Below, one piece after another: positions 54,952 to 63,053 of a stretch of 64,000 bases of DNA. A program made the position numbers and the translations under genes. The notes beneath the pieces were generated by a model. The model did not search any database, was not told the origin of the DNA, and saw only the letters and a list, made by a program, of their open reading frames with translations. The stretch comes from Bacteroidales bacterium (GTDB taxonomy: Bacteria; Bacteroidota; Bacteroidia; Bacteroidales; UBA932). Every line of letters begins with the position of its first letter. The first letter of the stretch is position 1. The DNA lies in contig JAGBTG010000027.1 in the NCBI GenBank assembly GCA_017631435.1, positions 22,286 to 86,285 of the forward strand, given 5' to 3'.

Positions 54952-55824
54952 TTATTTCTTCACAGGCTTAACCTTATACCCCGCCTTTTTCAGAAGCTTT
55001 ATCATACCCTTTTCTCCAGGAAGATGCCCAGATCCAACAACAAACAATGAGGATTGTACAGGAAGAAGTTCCACAATCTGCTTTTTCCAGTTCTTGTTTC
55101 TCTCAGATACAAGAGCGTCATACTCATAACGTGTCATCTGATCTTTGAAAACACTCCACAATGCATCAAGATCCTGTGACTTGTACACCGCTGTAAGTTC
55201 AGTCATCAGCTCTTTGGAATTGCCGCCCCTGGCCATCTCCAATAAGGCATCAGCCTGCTCTTCAAGTGAATTTCCATAAAGGAGATTCATCTGGTACTCC
55301 ATGGTTTCAAGTCCGCCAACGCTCTTTCCCTTACTTACTGCCAATGTCTGCATGTATTTGTCCATGCCTGTCATTGATGCAATGTCGGGAATAATATCCA
55401 TAAGGATCTTGTTCTGCACAGTAACCATTATGGTCATAGGCTTCATTGCAGAAAATATCTGCAGCTCTGCACCAACAGTTTCCTTCAAATATGCATCCAA
55501 CAGTTCTTTTTCTTCCTTGCTGAATAATGACAACAGCGTTGTATCTGCAGGCATCATCATCATTTTCTGCATATTCTGCATCTGGACAGGAGTCATCTCA
55601 CCCATTTTAACCATATCAAACTCCCCAATCACAAAATCCACCTCTTCAAAAGCCTTCATAAGCCCGGGAATGGAATCACAGTAAGTAAATGGAACTGCAT
55701 GATGAGTGCCTAAAATGTATGAAAGTTTCTCTGTACCTCTTCCCGATATTTTCCATAAAAGCTGGGCATTGGCAGATGGGACAACCAGAAGAACAAAAGC
55801 TATAATTGACAATATACGTTTCAT
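54952..55824 (-). CDS. TraB/GumN-family protein, secreted
   Basis: A 290-aa protein with a signal peptide (ending PSANAQ). ILGTHHAVP and VVGSGHLPGEKG are the two conserved GxxH-type motifs of the TraB/GumN (Tiki-like) family, which includes metal-dependent proteases. I chose ATG 55822-55824 (MKRILSIIAF), since the longer frame from 55845 overlaps the preceding gene. It is third in the operon sigma factor - membrane protein - TraB. Confidence 0.88.
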   Translation of the reverse strand: MKRILSIIAFVLLVVPSANAQLLWKISGRGTEKLSYILGTHHAVPFTYCDSIPGLMKAFEEVDFVIGEFDMVKMGEMTPVQMQNMQKMMMMPADTTLLSLFSKEEKELLDAYLKETVGAELQIFSAMKPMTIMVTVQNKILMDIIPDIASMTGMDKYMQTLAVSKGKSVGGLETMEYQMNLLYGNSLEEQADALLEMARGGNSKELMTELTAVYKSQDLDALWSVFKDQMTRYEYDALVSERNKNWKKQIVELLPVQSSLFVVGSGHLPGEKGMIKLLKKAGYKVKPVKK

Positions 55825-55834
55825 CTCACTCAAT

Positions 55835-56425
55835 TTATTTGTCAATTTCTTCAGCTATCTCATCCAAAATACCAAGTGCTTTCTTTTCTGCACGCAAGTG
55901 GATAAAACTCATAATTACAACATAGCCAACCAGAAGGAAAAGGCCTTTAGCGGAGTTTATTGGGTGTACACGGAAGAATTCCCATAAAAAGGCTCCTATC
56001 CACACATAACCTACAATAACAGAAAGAAGGGTAGTTTTCAAAAGTGAACCTTTAAGTGACTTTACTTGTGCATAAAACTCCTTTATATCACCATTAAAAT
56101 CCAGAGTTCTGGACTGCTGGAACTTTTTAAAAGCATACAGCCCAACCTCAATTACACATGCTATAATTGAGAACATTACTGACCACTGTGCCATACCATA
56201 GTCTGTTGCCTGCTTGGAGATAAGCCAACCTCCTAATACTATCCATGCGATCATTGGAGTCCAGATGGCACGGCGGTCATACTTCTCCATTTTTTCTCTG
56301 GCACAAGAGCGGAGAATGCCATCTGTAACAATATTCTGCTCATCCAATTTCCTTGAAAGGATATTGAACTGCTTCCTCATCTGCTCCAGTTCCTGAGATA
56401 TTTCAAAATTATCTTTATTGTTCAT
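55835..56425 (-). CDS. Four-helix membrane protein cotranscribed with an ECF sigma factor
   Basis: A 196-aa protein with a Glu/Gln-rich N-terminal cytoplasmic part (about 1-45) and two pairs of membrane helices (about 52-95 and 130-180). I know of no assigned function. It lies between the ECF sigma gene (21 nt upstream) and the TraB gene (10 nt downstream). The cytoplasmic domain before the helices makes an anti-sigma role conceivable, but no zinc anti-sigma motif is present. Confidence 0.75.
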   Translation of the reverse strand: MNNKDNFEISQELEQMRKQFNILSRKLDEQNIVTDGILRSCAREKMEKYDRRAIWTPMIAWIVLGGWLISKQATDYGMAQWSVMFSIIACVIEVGLYAFKKFQQSRTLDFNGDIKEFYAQVKSLKGSLLKTTLLSVIVGYVWIGAFLWEFFRVHPINSAKGLFLLVGYVVIMSFIHLRAEKKALGILDEIAEEIDK

Positions 56426-56446
56426 CTTGCTCTGTTTTTTGAAGTT

Positions 56447-56920
56447 CTACATTTGTTTAAGCTTCTCCCTAATCCTTACCAGCTTTACGGAAACATTGTT
56501 TGCTGTGATTCCCAAGATTGCTCCAATCTCTTCATAGCTCATATTCTCCAGCCACATAAGTATGATGCTCCTGTCAATGAATCCCAGCTTATTGATTCTG
56601 TTGTAGAGCTGCTTTATCTGCATGGAATCGTCATCGGTATCCTCATACAGATTAAAGCTTACATCCAGAGGCAGAGTAGGCACCTCTTTCTTCTTTTTCT
56701 TTGAATAATTGATACAGGTATTCAGGCTCACCTTCCATATCCAGGTGCTCAGATGCTTGTCCCCCTCAAAAGACTTGAGGCCGTTCCATATATTTATAAG
56801 TATATCCTGGAACAAATCATTCACCTGCTCCGAATCCTTTGAGAACATATAGCAGACCGTATAGATCCTCCTCTTGTTCTCCTTTACAATTCGCGCAAAT
56901 TCTCTCTCGTTGTTTTCCAT
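56447..56920 (-). CDS. ECF-type RNA polymerase sigma factor
   Basis: A 157-aa sigma-70 family member. Region 2 covers EFARIVKENKRRIYTVCYMFSKDSEQVNDLFQDILINIWNGL (with the conserved DLFQD), and region 4 the C-terminal helix-turn-helix (SYEEIGAILGITANNVSVKLVRIREKL). It would direct transcription of a stress or envelope regulon, and perhaps its own operon with the membrane and TraB proteins. Confidence 0.92.
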   Translation of the reverse strand: MENNEREFARIVKENKRRIYTVCYMFSKDSEQVNDLFQDILINIWNGLKSFEGDKHLSTWIWKVSLNTCINYSKKKKKEVPTLPLDVSFNLYEDTDDDSMQIKQLYNRINKLGFIDRSIILMWLENMSYEEIGAILGITANNVSVKLVRIREKLKQM

Positions 56921-57069
56921 AAATCAGGTTGTGTGGATTTGTTTTCTACGTTAAACAACAAACCCTTCAAAAAACTACAGCTATTATGCAAAAATACTCA
57001 AATTCTATTGATAGATTTTCGGTAATGAATAATGAGATGAATACCCCGAATTTAGAGGCCACAAAGAAC

Positions 57070-57105
57070 AGAAGCCGGCAGATAAGATGCCGGCTTCTTT
57101 TTTTC
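57070..57105 (+). terminator. + strand-oriented terminator without an upstream + gene
   Basis: A perfect 11-bp stem AGAAGCCGGCA/TGCCGGCTTCT around GATAAGA, then eight T on the + strand. The nearest + gene before it ends at 54195. A small RNA in 56921-57070 or a relic are possible. The stem matches the terminator at 62980 almost exactly. Confidence 0.7.
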
Positions 57106-57174
57106 CATTTATAGTGCTGAGTATGAGACTAAGTCATAAAGAGCACTTTAGTGGTGCAAATATAGTAAATTATA

Positions 57175-57312
57175 TCAATACCAATAAAAACCTAATCGGT
57201 AGTAACCAACATCCAGCAAAATTTCTTTTGCTTTATCAACATCTTCAATAGTCATTCCTCGAGAACGTAACAACTCAATCTGTTCCTCAACTGTCGTAGC
57301 CTTCCCTGCCAT
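57175..57312 (-). pseudogene. Truncated Abi-family (Abi_2) gene remnant
   Basis: A 45-codon frame, MAGKATTVEEQIELLRSRGM through GYYRLGFYWY then a stop. This is the characteristic N-terminus of Abi_2/AbiD-AbiF phage-exclusion proteins (EQIxLLxxRGxxI ... A ... L ... YYRLxxYWYPF), which are normally about 300 aa. The homology breaks exactly after YWY, and the sequence beyond (TGATATAATTTACTATATTTGC on the minus strand has a -7-like TATATTTG) is unrelated. So it is a broken defence gene, with its end lost by deletion. Confidence 0.7.
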
Positions 57313-57559
57313 AAATTACTTTTTTGTAAAGTTAGGATGATTTTCCGTTTTATAATAAAATTATTTTACATTAAACTCATCATGGTCCAGTACAATTTAA
57401 GACAACATCATTATAACATTTATTATAATAACTTTTCTTATAAAAGAGATTACAACCAATAATTTGAGCAACTTGGCATTTTTATATTTATATTTGTTAT
57501 CAAGAGTTGAAAATATATAGATTCACATATACATATTAGCGTTTGCAAGTTATCGGTTA
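57313..57559. other. AT-rich stretch without a gene
   Basis: About 250 bp that are markedly AT-rich, with runs such as TTATAATAAAATTATTTTAC and ATTATAACATTTATTATAAT. I see no coding frame, and nothing else I can name; it may contain the upstream part of whatever replaced the Abi gene. Confidence 0.5.
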
Positions 57560-57671
57560 CTTCAGAAACCTGAGAAATTTCACCAGTACTGCCGATGGAC
57601 TCAGTAAACGTCTGCGCTTTGCGTGGACGGAGTTCATCTATAGTACACAGGCTTTCTCAGGGCCTCTGAAG
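57560..57671. repeat. Long intergenic dyad 4, apex CGCTTTGCG
   Basis: A 112-nt imperfect palindrome. CTTCAGA + CCTGAGAAA (left, 57560-57577) pairs with TTTCTCAGG + TCTGAAG (right, 57653-57671). Inside, GTACT pairs with its partner, GATGGACTC with GAGTTCATC, CGTC with GACG, and the apex is CGC-TTT-GCG centred at 57619. Much of its length can pair. It sits 50 bp before the small lipoprotein gene. Confidence 0.75.
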
Positions 57672-57721
57672 AATAGATTAAACCTTCCACGCTTTTTTAT
57701 TATTTATTAAAATTTCATAAT

Positions 57722-58018
57722 ATGAAAAGGATCATTTTATCTGTTATTGTCAGTATAACTTTTCTGGCATCATGCGCTACACCCAAATGGGCAATCATGA
57801 GCCTGGACAATAAAGAGATGGTAGAAAAAGTCATGAGCACCAACCCAGAACTTTATGAACGCTACAAAAAGGGGGAAATAGCCCTTGACAAGATAAAATA
57901 CCGCCAACTTGAAGACGGCTCCACAAAGTATCAGTTCACCTATCACGGAATCCTTGACAACGATGATGACGAGCTGCTTGAATGGATCTGTATTTTTTCA
58001 CCAGTATTGAACAACTAG
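57722..58018 (+). CDS. Small lipoprotein of unknown function
   Basis: A 98-aa protein with a signal ending FLASC and an acidic C-terminus (DNDDDELLEW). I recognise no family. It starts 16 nt before the TlpA-type gene's start region and probably belongs to the same transcript. Confidence 0.65.
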   Translation: MKRIILSVIVSITFLASCATPKWAIMSLDNKEMVEKVMSTNPELYERYKKGEIALDKIKYRQLEDGSTKYQFTYHGILDNDDDELLEWICIFSPVLNN

Positions 58019-58034
58019 CCCCAATCCAAACCAC

Positions 58035-59315
58035 ATGAAACACCTCTCATACCTGGCTGCAATAATCTTGCTTGTTGCATGTAACGGCAAGCCGGCTCTT
58101 TCTGAACATGAAGTTATCTGCAAAATAAGCGGAAAAGGATTCGACGCCAAGAATATAAGAATACATCTGGCATGGACAGATTTTCGTTTTGATGACAACT
58201 ATCAGGAAATTGATGCAAAGGATGGCTGTTTTGAGGCAGATGTGGTCCTTGATACAAACCAAGTATATGAAATCTGCATTCCCAACTTCCCTGGAGAGTG
58301 GTCTTCCTACAAAACAGCACATTTCTTCTTCCACAAGGATGGTGTGGAATTTGGAATGGAGACATTTGCTGATGATAAAAGGATCATTGTTGAGAATCCT
58401 AAAGGAGACAACAACACTTACTACAGCTACAAAAGCCTTAGAGACAAAATCTACATGGATTGGTACACCAGACTTATGGCATCACAGGACAGCCTGCACA
58501 ATAATAAACTGATGTACAACCATACATGGGAGAAAATGTGGGATGCCCAGAGAGACAAGAAACTGTCACAGGAAGTGAAAGATAGCTTGAGAAACGAAGC
58601 GAACAAACTGGAAATGAGTGGAGATCACAGAACGCCAGCCGGAAGGGCATGGCATAGGGAGTGGGTTGCTTACCGCACAGAAAAGCAGAACTCAGACTAC
58701 CGTCATCTGCAACAATTCCAGCCCGACAAGACTTCTCTTTACATGATAATGGACAATATCCGCATATCACAGTCCAATTCCACAGACATATCAAAATGGT
58801 TGAACCTCTACGAAGAGAAATACAAGAATCTCTTCCCAAATGACAGGATGCACAATCTCATTTCAGAGACAGCAAATGCTACTGCAATGATAGAGGGGAG
58901 ACATTTCATAGACTTTACTCTTCCCGACAGATCCGGCAACAGCCAAACCCTCTCAGAACTTATTAAAGGGAAAGTGGCAGTTCTTGAACTTTGGGCTTCA
59001 TGGTGCAGTTCATGCAGGGCAAATGCCAAATCACTCATCCCGCTGTATAAAAAATACCACAACAATGGCTTTACCGTTGTAGGTATTGCCAGGGAATACA
59101 AAGAAGCCGGCAGCTGGAAGAATGCCATTCAGACAGATACCTACCCCTGGCCCAATTTGGTTGCTATGGAAGAACACCACAGTCTGTGGGCGCAATACGG
59201 CATACCCAACGCAGCCGGCAGAACCCTTCTCATAAATGCTGATGGAATTGTTGTAAAGATCAACCCTTCTGCAAAGGAGGTAGAAGAATATCTGATGGCA
59301 CAGCAAAACAAATAA
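58035..59315 (+). CDS. TlpA-like thiol:disulfide oxidoreductase, lipoprotein
   Basis: A 426-aa periplasm-facing protein. The signal ends LLVAC. Residues about 20-130 are a DUF4369-like beta domain (ICKISGKGFDAKNIRIHL), followed by a helical spacer, and about 285-426 a thioredoxin domain with redox motif WCSSC in ELWASWCSSCRANAKSL. The family keeps disulfides or cytochrome c cysteines reduced. It is followed by a terminator. Confidence 0.9.
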   Translation: MKHLSYLAAIILLVACNGKPALSEHEVICKISGKGFDAKNIRIHLAWTDFRFDDNYQEIDAKDGCFEADVVLDTNQVYEICIPNFPGEWSSYKTAHFFFHKDGVEFGMETFADDKRIIVENPKGDNNTYYSYKSLRDKIYMDWYTRLMASQDSLHNNKLMYNHTWEKMWDAQRDKKLSQEVKDSLRNEANKLEMSGDHRTPAGRAWHREWVAYRTEKQNSDYRHLQQFQPDKTSLYMIMDNIRISQSNSTDISKWLNLYEEKYKNLFPNDRMHNLISETANATAMIEGRHFIDFTLPDRSGNSQTLSELIKGKVAVLELWASWCSSCRANAKSLIPLYKKYHNNGFTVVGIAREYKEAGSWKNAIQTDTYPWPNLVAMEEHHSLWAQYGIPNAAGRTLLINADGIVVKINPSAKEVEEYLMAQQNK

Positions 59316-59321
59316 AATCAC

Positions 59322-59354
59322 AAAGCCGGAGCAGAAAAAATCTGCACCGGCTTT
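59322..59354 (+). terminator. TlpA gene terminator
   Basis: AAAGCCGG/CCGGCTTT outer stem with an inner GCAGA/TCTGC stem around AAAAAA. Confidence 0.7.
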
Positions 59355-59381
59355 CAGGCATCAATATTTACATTGATTGCA

Positions 59382-60851
59382 TTATCTCATCTGGAACACG
59401 ATAGGAATCCTCAAGCATTGCTCTACAGGTTTGCCTCCCGATGTAGCCGGTTCCCATTTAGGCGATTTCTCAATAATAGAAACCACCATATGGTCCAAAG
59501 ATTCACACACACTGTCAAGTACTGTAACATTCTTTACAGAACCATCTTTATCTACAACAAATGACACTTTCATTGTGCCGGTATGCTTGCATCCCTTTGG
59601 CCTGTAAATCTGTGAAAACAGCCATTGGGAGAACCCTTCCATACCTTTCCCCTGGAAAGAAGGCATAACATCAGGCTCAACCATATAGAAGCTTTCTTTA
59701 TTCACAACCTCATCGCTGTATGAAACAACAGTAATAGGATCCATCTCCTGCTGCACCTTCAAAGTGATGACTATAGCGCCGTTCGCAGCCTTATCGCCAT
59801 ACTTCTCCTTTGCTTTATCATTCTTCAACACTGTAATTGCACTGATACGCTGAGGGGCAATCTTGTCAAATTCTTCTTTGGAGATCTGCTTCTCCTCTCC
59901 CCATACATAACGCAGAATGTATACAGGAGAACCTTGCGGAGCAACCAACTCTGCAGAATTTTCATTAATTTTGTGTGCCGGTTGATAAACCGTACGTGCC
60001 TGCAAACCAATGCACAGGCAAACAAGCGGAAGGATATACACCAGCCGCAAGACTCTTGAAAGAGGTGATTTTGATTTTGTCATCATAGTAATACGTTTTT
60101 TAAGGATACTGTGATTCAAGCTGTTGGCAACTGAGTAGCCGCTCTTGCCAACGGCTTTTTTTATAAGTAAATATTGATACTCCCTAATATTTGCACCTGA
60201 ACGGAGCACTGCATCATCTGCCTCAAACTCATGCAGATCCTGCAAGTCTGAACGCAACATCCAAATAGCCGGATTGAACCACTGGAACGCAGCCATCACA
60301 TCCACCAGCAGCAACTCCACCGAGTGTCCATAACGGATGTGGGCCTTCTCATGGGCAAGGATTGCATCAGGGTTCTCCATAAAATCCTCCTCAGACATTA
60401 CAATATACCTCATCCAGCTGAATGGTCCTTTACCGCTGTCGGGAACAACAACTTTACATCCATCCTCCTCCATAACAATTTTCCCCTTCCCGACAATTTT
60501 AAGAATCATAACCACTGACACCAATACCCTTGCAAGCACATAGAATACTCCCACCAGGTACACTACAACCAATGCCATGTGCCACCACGGTGAAATATCA
60601 CCGGCTGCCGGAAATTCGTCTGCCAATGTTCCGGCAAAAGTCTCCACTGCGCCAACTGATACTGTACTTTCCGCAGGCAGATGGACCGTTATAATGCACA
60701 GCGGCAATATAAAGGAAAACACTGCAGTACCAACAAGCACAATCCGGTTGAGCCGGTGGAAAGTCTCCTTCTTCAGCAGTGCCCGGTAAAACAGGTAGAA
60801 TACCAGCAGCACAACCGCAGCCTTGCATACATACAAAAGAAAATCCGTCAT
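59382..60851 (-). CDS. BlaR1-like M56 sensor peptidase with TonB-type C-terminus
   Basis: A 489-aa membrane protein. About four membrane segments surround the zinc motif HEKAHIRYGHS (HExxH, near residue 170), followed by a single helix near 270-290. The C-terminal third has a plug-like fragment (ITVLKNDKAKEKYGDKAANGAIVI) and a TonB-type domain (GCKHTGTMKVSFVVDKDGSVKNV) ending in PIVFQMR. M56 proteins sense antibiotics or envelope signals and inactivate the partner repressor BlaI. Its start overlaps the blaI stop by 4 nt. Confidence 0.9.
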   Translation of the reverse strand: MTDFLLYVCKAAVVLLVFYLFYRALLKKETFHRLNRIVLVGTAVFSFILPLCIITVHLPAESTVSVGAVETFAGTLADEFPAAGDISPWWHMALVVVYLVGVFYVLARVLVSVVMILKIVGKGKIVMEEDGCKVVVPDSGKGPFSWMRYIVMSEEDFMENPDAILAHEKAHIRYGHSVELLLVDVMAAFQWFNPAIWMLRSDLQDLHEFEADDAVLRSGANIREYQYLLIKKAVGKSGYSVANSLNHSILKKRITMMTKSKSPLSRVLRLVYILPLVCLCIGLQARTVYQPAHKINENSAELVAPQGSPVYILRYVWGEEKQISKEEFDKIAPQRISAITVLKNDKAKEKYGDKAANGAIVITLKVQQEMDPITVVSYSDEVVNKESFYMVEPDVMPSFQGKGMEGFSQWLFSQIYRPKGCKHTGTMKVSFVVDKDGSVKNVTVLDSVCESLDHMVVSIIEKSPKWEPATSGGKPVEQCLRIPIVFQMR

Positions 60852-61213
60852 TTCTGTTCCCCTTTCTCTATAAGTTCTATGAGTTCCTTCAATTGGGCCA
60901 AGGTAATTTTCTCCTCCTTAACCAATGCAGATACTGCACTCATGTAAGAATTGTTGAAATACTTGTCTATGATTCCCATCAAGGAACGCTGCTTGTACTC
61001 TTCATGAGTAACCTTGGCAAAATACTGATAAGTTGGGCCATATGCCTTATGATCTACAAATCCCTCCTCCTCCAGCATCCTTACCTGGGTGGACAATGTT
61101 GAAAAATGGGGTTTGGGATCGGGGTAAAGTTCTCTGAGTTCCCTTACAAACAATGGGCCCTGCTCCCAAAAATGGTTCATTATTACCTCTTCCTTTTTTG
61201 TCAGCTTTTTCAT
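60848..61213 (-). CDS. blaI: BlaI/MecI/CopY-family repressor
   Basis: A 121-aa winged-helix repressor: LTKKEEVIMNHFWEQGPLFVRELRE ... HFSTLSTQVRMLEEEGFVDH, followed by the helical dimerisation domain. It is the partner of the downstream M56 sensor and is expected to repress this operon. No beta-lactamase gene is next to it, so the regulated genes are elsewhere or include the TlpA gene. Confidence 0.93.
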   Translation of the reverse strand: MKKLTKKEEVIMNHFWEQGPLFVRELRELYPDPKPHFSTLSTQVRMLEEEGFVDHKAYGPTYQYFAKVTHEEYKQRSLMGIIDKYFNNSYMSAVSALVKEEKITLAQLKELIELIEKGEQK

Positions 61214-61456
61214 ATCAACTAAATTTTCTACAAATGTAACTATATTTTTTAGTTATACAACTATCGGGAGTAGTTTTTTTTTATAGTAAATGGTCACTTG
61301 GAAGATAGAATTGTAACATAAAGATGAGGGCGCTGGACTTGTTTTTGTGTGCGATGCGCGGCTTGTATGTGGCTGGGTACTGTTGGGGAGTTCCTGCAAT
61401 TCACCCCGGCGGGAGGAAACTAGTAGGCGGAGAAAGTATTGGAAGTCAATTTTATG
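61214..61456. other. Intergenic stretch, partly GC-rich, no gene
   Basis: The first half is AT-rich and should hold the blaI promoter. Positions about 61330-61440 are GC-rich (GCGATGCGCGGC, CACCCCGGCGGGAGG) and unlike the flanks. The 76-aa minus-strand frame there has no recognisable motif. I see no function. Confidence 0.5.
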
Positions 61457-61464
61457 TATATTTG
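61457..61464 (+). promoter_or_regulatory. -7 box upstream of the PH-domain gene
   Basis: TATATTTG, an exact TAnnTTTG match. It predicts transcription from about 61470, which rules out the longer frame from 61439. Confidence 0.6.
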
Positions 61465-61504
61465 CAATCAAGCAAAACAACATAACTTTGTAAAAAACGA
61501 CATT

Positions 61505-61984
61505 ATGAAACAGCAGGTCATTCTAAGCAAATACAGCCTTATTGTAACAATTGTCAGCAATGTGCTGCTGATAGGCCTTATGTTTTACAATAATCCTCCG
61601 GCAAACGTCAGGATAATGCTTGCCGTTATGTGGGGTATTTTAGTCTTTGCATCACTGCTCTACATGCCAACAAGCATTTCAGCCGATAAAAATGCAATAT
61701 ACATTAAACGTTGTCTGAGGGTAAAAGCTATTCCTGTGCCGGACATTTTGTCCGTTAAAATGTGCGCACCAACAATGGGAGCAATCCGCATTTGCGCCAG
61801 CGGCGGTTTCTTTGGCTACTGGGGTTGGTTCAAGGAACGTGACCTGGGCAAATATTTTGCCTACTACGGCCGTTCAAGTGACTGCTTCCTTGTAGAACTT
61901 AAAGACGGCCGCAAATACATGCTCGGATGCAAGAATCCCCAAAAGATGGTGGAGTACATCAACGGAAATTTGAAAAAATATTGA
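61505..61984 (+). CDS. PH-like domain membrane protein
   Basis: A 159-aa protein with two hydrophobic helices near the N-terminus (about residues 12-32 and 40-57) followed by a bacterial PH-like domain (ISADKNAIYIKRCLRVKAIPVPDILSVKM to CKNPQKMVEYIN). The function is unknown. It is monocistronic and followed by a small hairpin (TGGCAA/TTGCCA, 61991-62009). Confidence 0.75.
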   Translation: MKQQVILSKYSLIVTIVSNVLLIGLMFYNNPPANVRIMLAVMWGILVFASLLYMPTSISADKNAIYIKRCLRVKAIPVPDILSVKMCAPTMGAIRICASGGFFGYWGWFKERDLGKYFAYYGRSSDCFLVELKDGRKYMLGCKNPQKMVEYINGNLKKY

Positions 61985-62010
61985 GTTTGATGGCAATCCC
62001 CTTTTGCCAA

Positions 62011-62161
62011 GATGATGGAACGCCCAATATGCATTTCAGGCATCTACAGCCTGGGGGTTGCGTGCCATTCGTATGTTTTCTTAACGGGTGGCACAGGTGA
62101 TATGGCTCAAATGGGTATTTGAATGGGATTGGGCGTGCCGTCGTCTTGCGCTTCCATCATC
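62011..62161. repeat. Long intergenic dyad 5
   Basis: GATGATGGAA plus CGCCCAAT (62011-62028) pairs with ATTGGGCG and TTCCATCATC (ending 62161), with a 16-nt unpaired insert on the right arm. The interior has GTGCCA/TGGCAC and CGT/ACG near its centre (about 62077). It is the same kind of structure as dyads 1 to 4. The remainder of the gap to 62420 is AT-rich and empty apart from a promoter. Confidence 0.65.
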
Positions 62162-62393
62162 CCCAACCGGACATATGATGAGATCTCAGACAATATCCCC
62201 GGAATCATGAGCTTAAGTTATTAAACAATTAGCCCCAATATATGCATCTCCGTTACAGTATAGATAGAGCAGCAGAATTAAAGATAGAAATCCCCTCACT
62301 CCTCCTGTATATATTACAAATAATCAAATACTTACAAATTACGCAGATAGGATTTTCCAAGAAGGGGACAGCAACATATTGCTTAAGCCACAG

Positions 62394-62401
62394 TAATTTT
62401 G
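62394..62401 (+). promoter_or_regulatory. -7 box upstream of the HTH-protein gene
   Basis: TAATTTTG, an exact match, 20 bp before ATG 62421. Confidence 0.55.
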
Positions 62402-62420
62402 TGCAACAAAAACAAAAATT

Positions 62421-62960
62421 ATGGGCACATTAAATTTATTCAACATTTTTAGAGCACGTCTCTTCAACATCAAATTATTTGGAGACACACGATTAGGAAT
62501 CTACAAGGAAATCTCCGTTGAAGATGTGAAACTTTTCATTACAGACTTCCACAATTTCTGCAAATCAAATGAAACGGTAAATGCAGAGTCAGAAATTAGG
62601 ACCAATTTACCCGACAGCAACAATTTTCAGATATTGAAAAGGCTCTGTGAGCAATATTATGTGTATGAGAATACCGATAAATTTCAGCTGAAAATCATTC
62701 AGGAAGTTAAGGAGATTGTAAATGAGTTCAGGAAGGACCAGCAGACACAGAAAGATTTGGAACAGTGGCTCAATGCAACTCAAAACAATGCAGTTGAAAA
62801 AATCAGGCTCTCCCATCCTGAACTTAAAGAAGAAGAGATTAAACTGTTCTGCTACATACAAGCCGGATTTACACCTACAATGATGTCTGTGCTACTGCAA
62901 AAAGACAAGAGTGTCGTTTACAATAGGGTCTCAAGGTTAAAGGCAAAAATTAAGGAGTAG
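62421..62960 (+). CDS. Protein with C-terminal helix-turn-helix, probable regulator
   Basis: A 179-aa soluble protein. The last ~50 residues (SHPELKEEEIKLFCYIQAGFTPTMMSVLLQKDKSVVYNRVSRLKAKI) resemble the C-terminal LuxR-like helix-turn-helix of Bacteroidetes TPR regulators, with the typical VYNRxSRL recognition helix. The N-terminal part has no TPR or receiver domain I can identify. It is probably a DNA-binding protein of unknown target. Confidence 0.75.
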   Translation: MGTLNLFNIFRARLFNIKLFGDTRLGIYKEISVEDVKLFITDFHNFCKSNETVNAESEIRTNLPDSNNFQILKRLCEQYYVYENTDKFQLKIIQEVKEIVNEFRKDQQTQKDLEQWLNATQNNAVEKIRLSHPELKEEEIKLFCYIQAGFTPTMMSVLLQKDKSVVYNRVSRLKAKIKE

Positions 62961-62979
62961 TTCCACTTCCATCATAGTA

Positions 62980-63012
62980 ACAGAAGCCGGCAGAAAAATT
63001 GCCGGCTTCTGT
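62980..63012 (+). terminator. Terminator between the HTH and LytTR genes
   Basis: A perfect 13-bp stem ACAGAAGCCGGCA/TGCCGGCTTCTGT with a 7-nt loop, then CTTTTAAT. The stem sequence recurs at 57070. Confidence 0.85.
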
Positions 63013-63053
63013 CTTTTAATTTACAGGACCAGGCATGTGACGGTTCAGTCTCT

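Noticed and set aside
56929-57114. 61-aa + strand frame before the orphan terminator
   Set aside because: It runs through the terminator stem and lacks motif or codon bias; a small RNA is more likely than a protein.
59382-61213. Beta-lactam resistance locus
   Set aside because: BlaR1/BlaI are present, but no beta-lactamase or resistant PBP is adjacent; the class C-like hydrolase at 39.5 kb is distant and not clearly a beta-lactamase.
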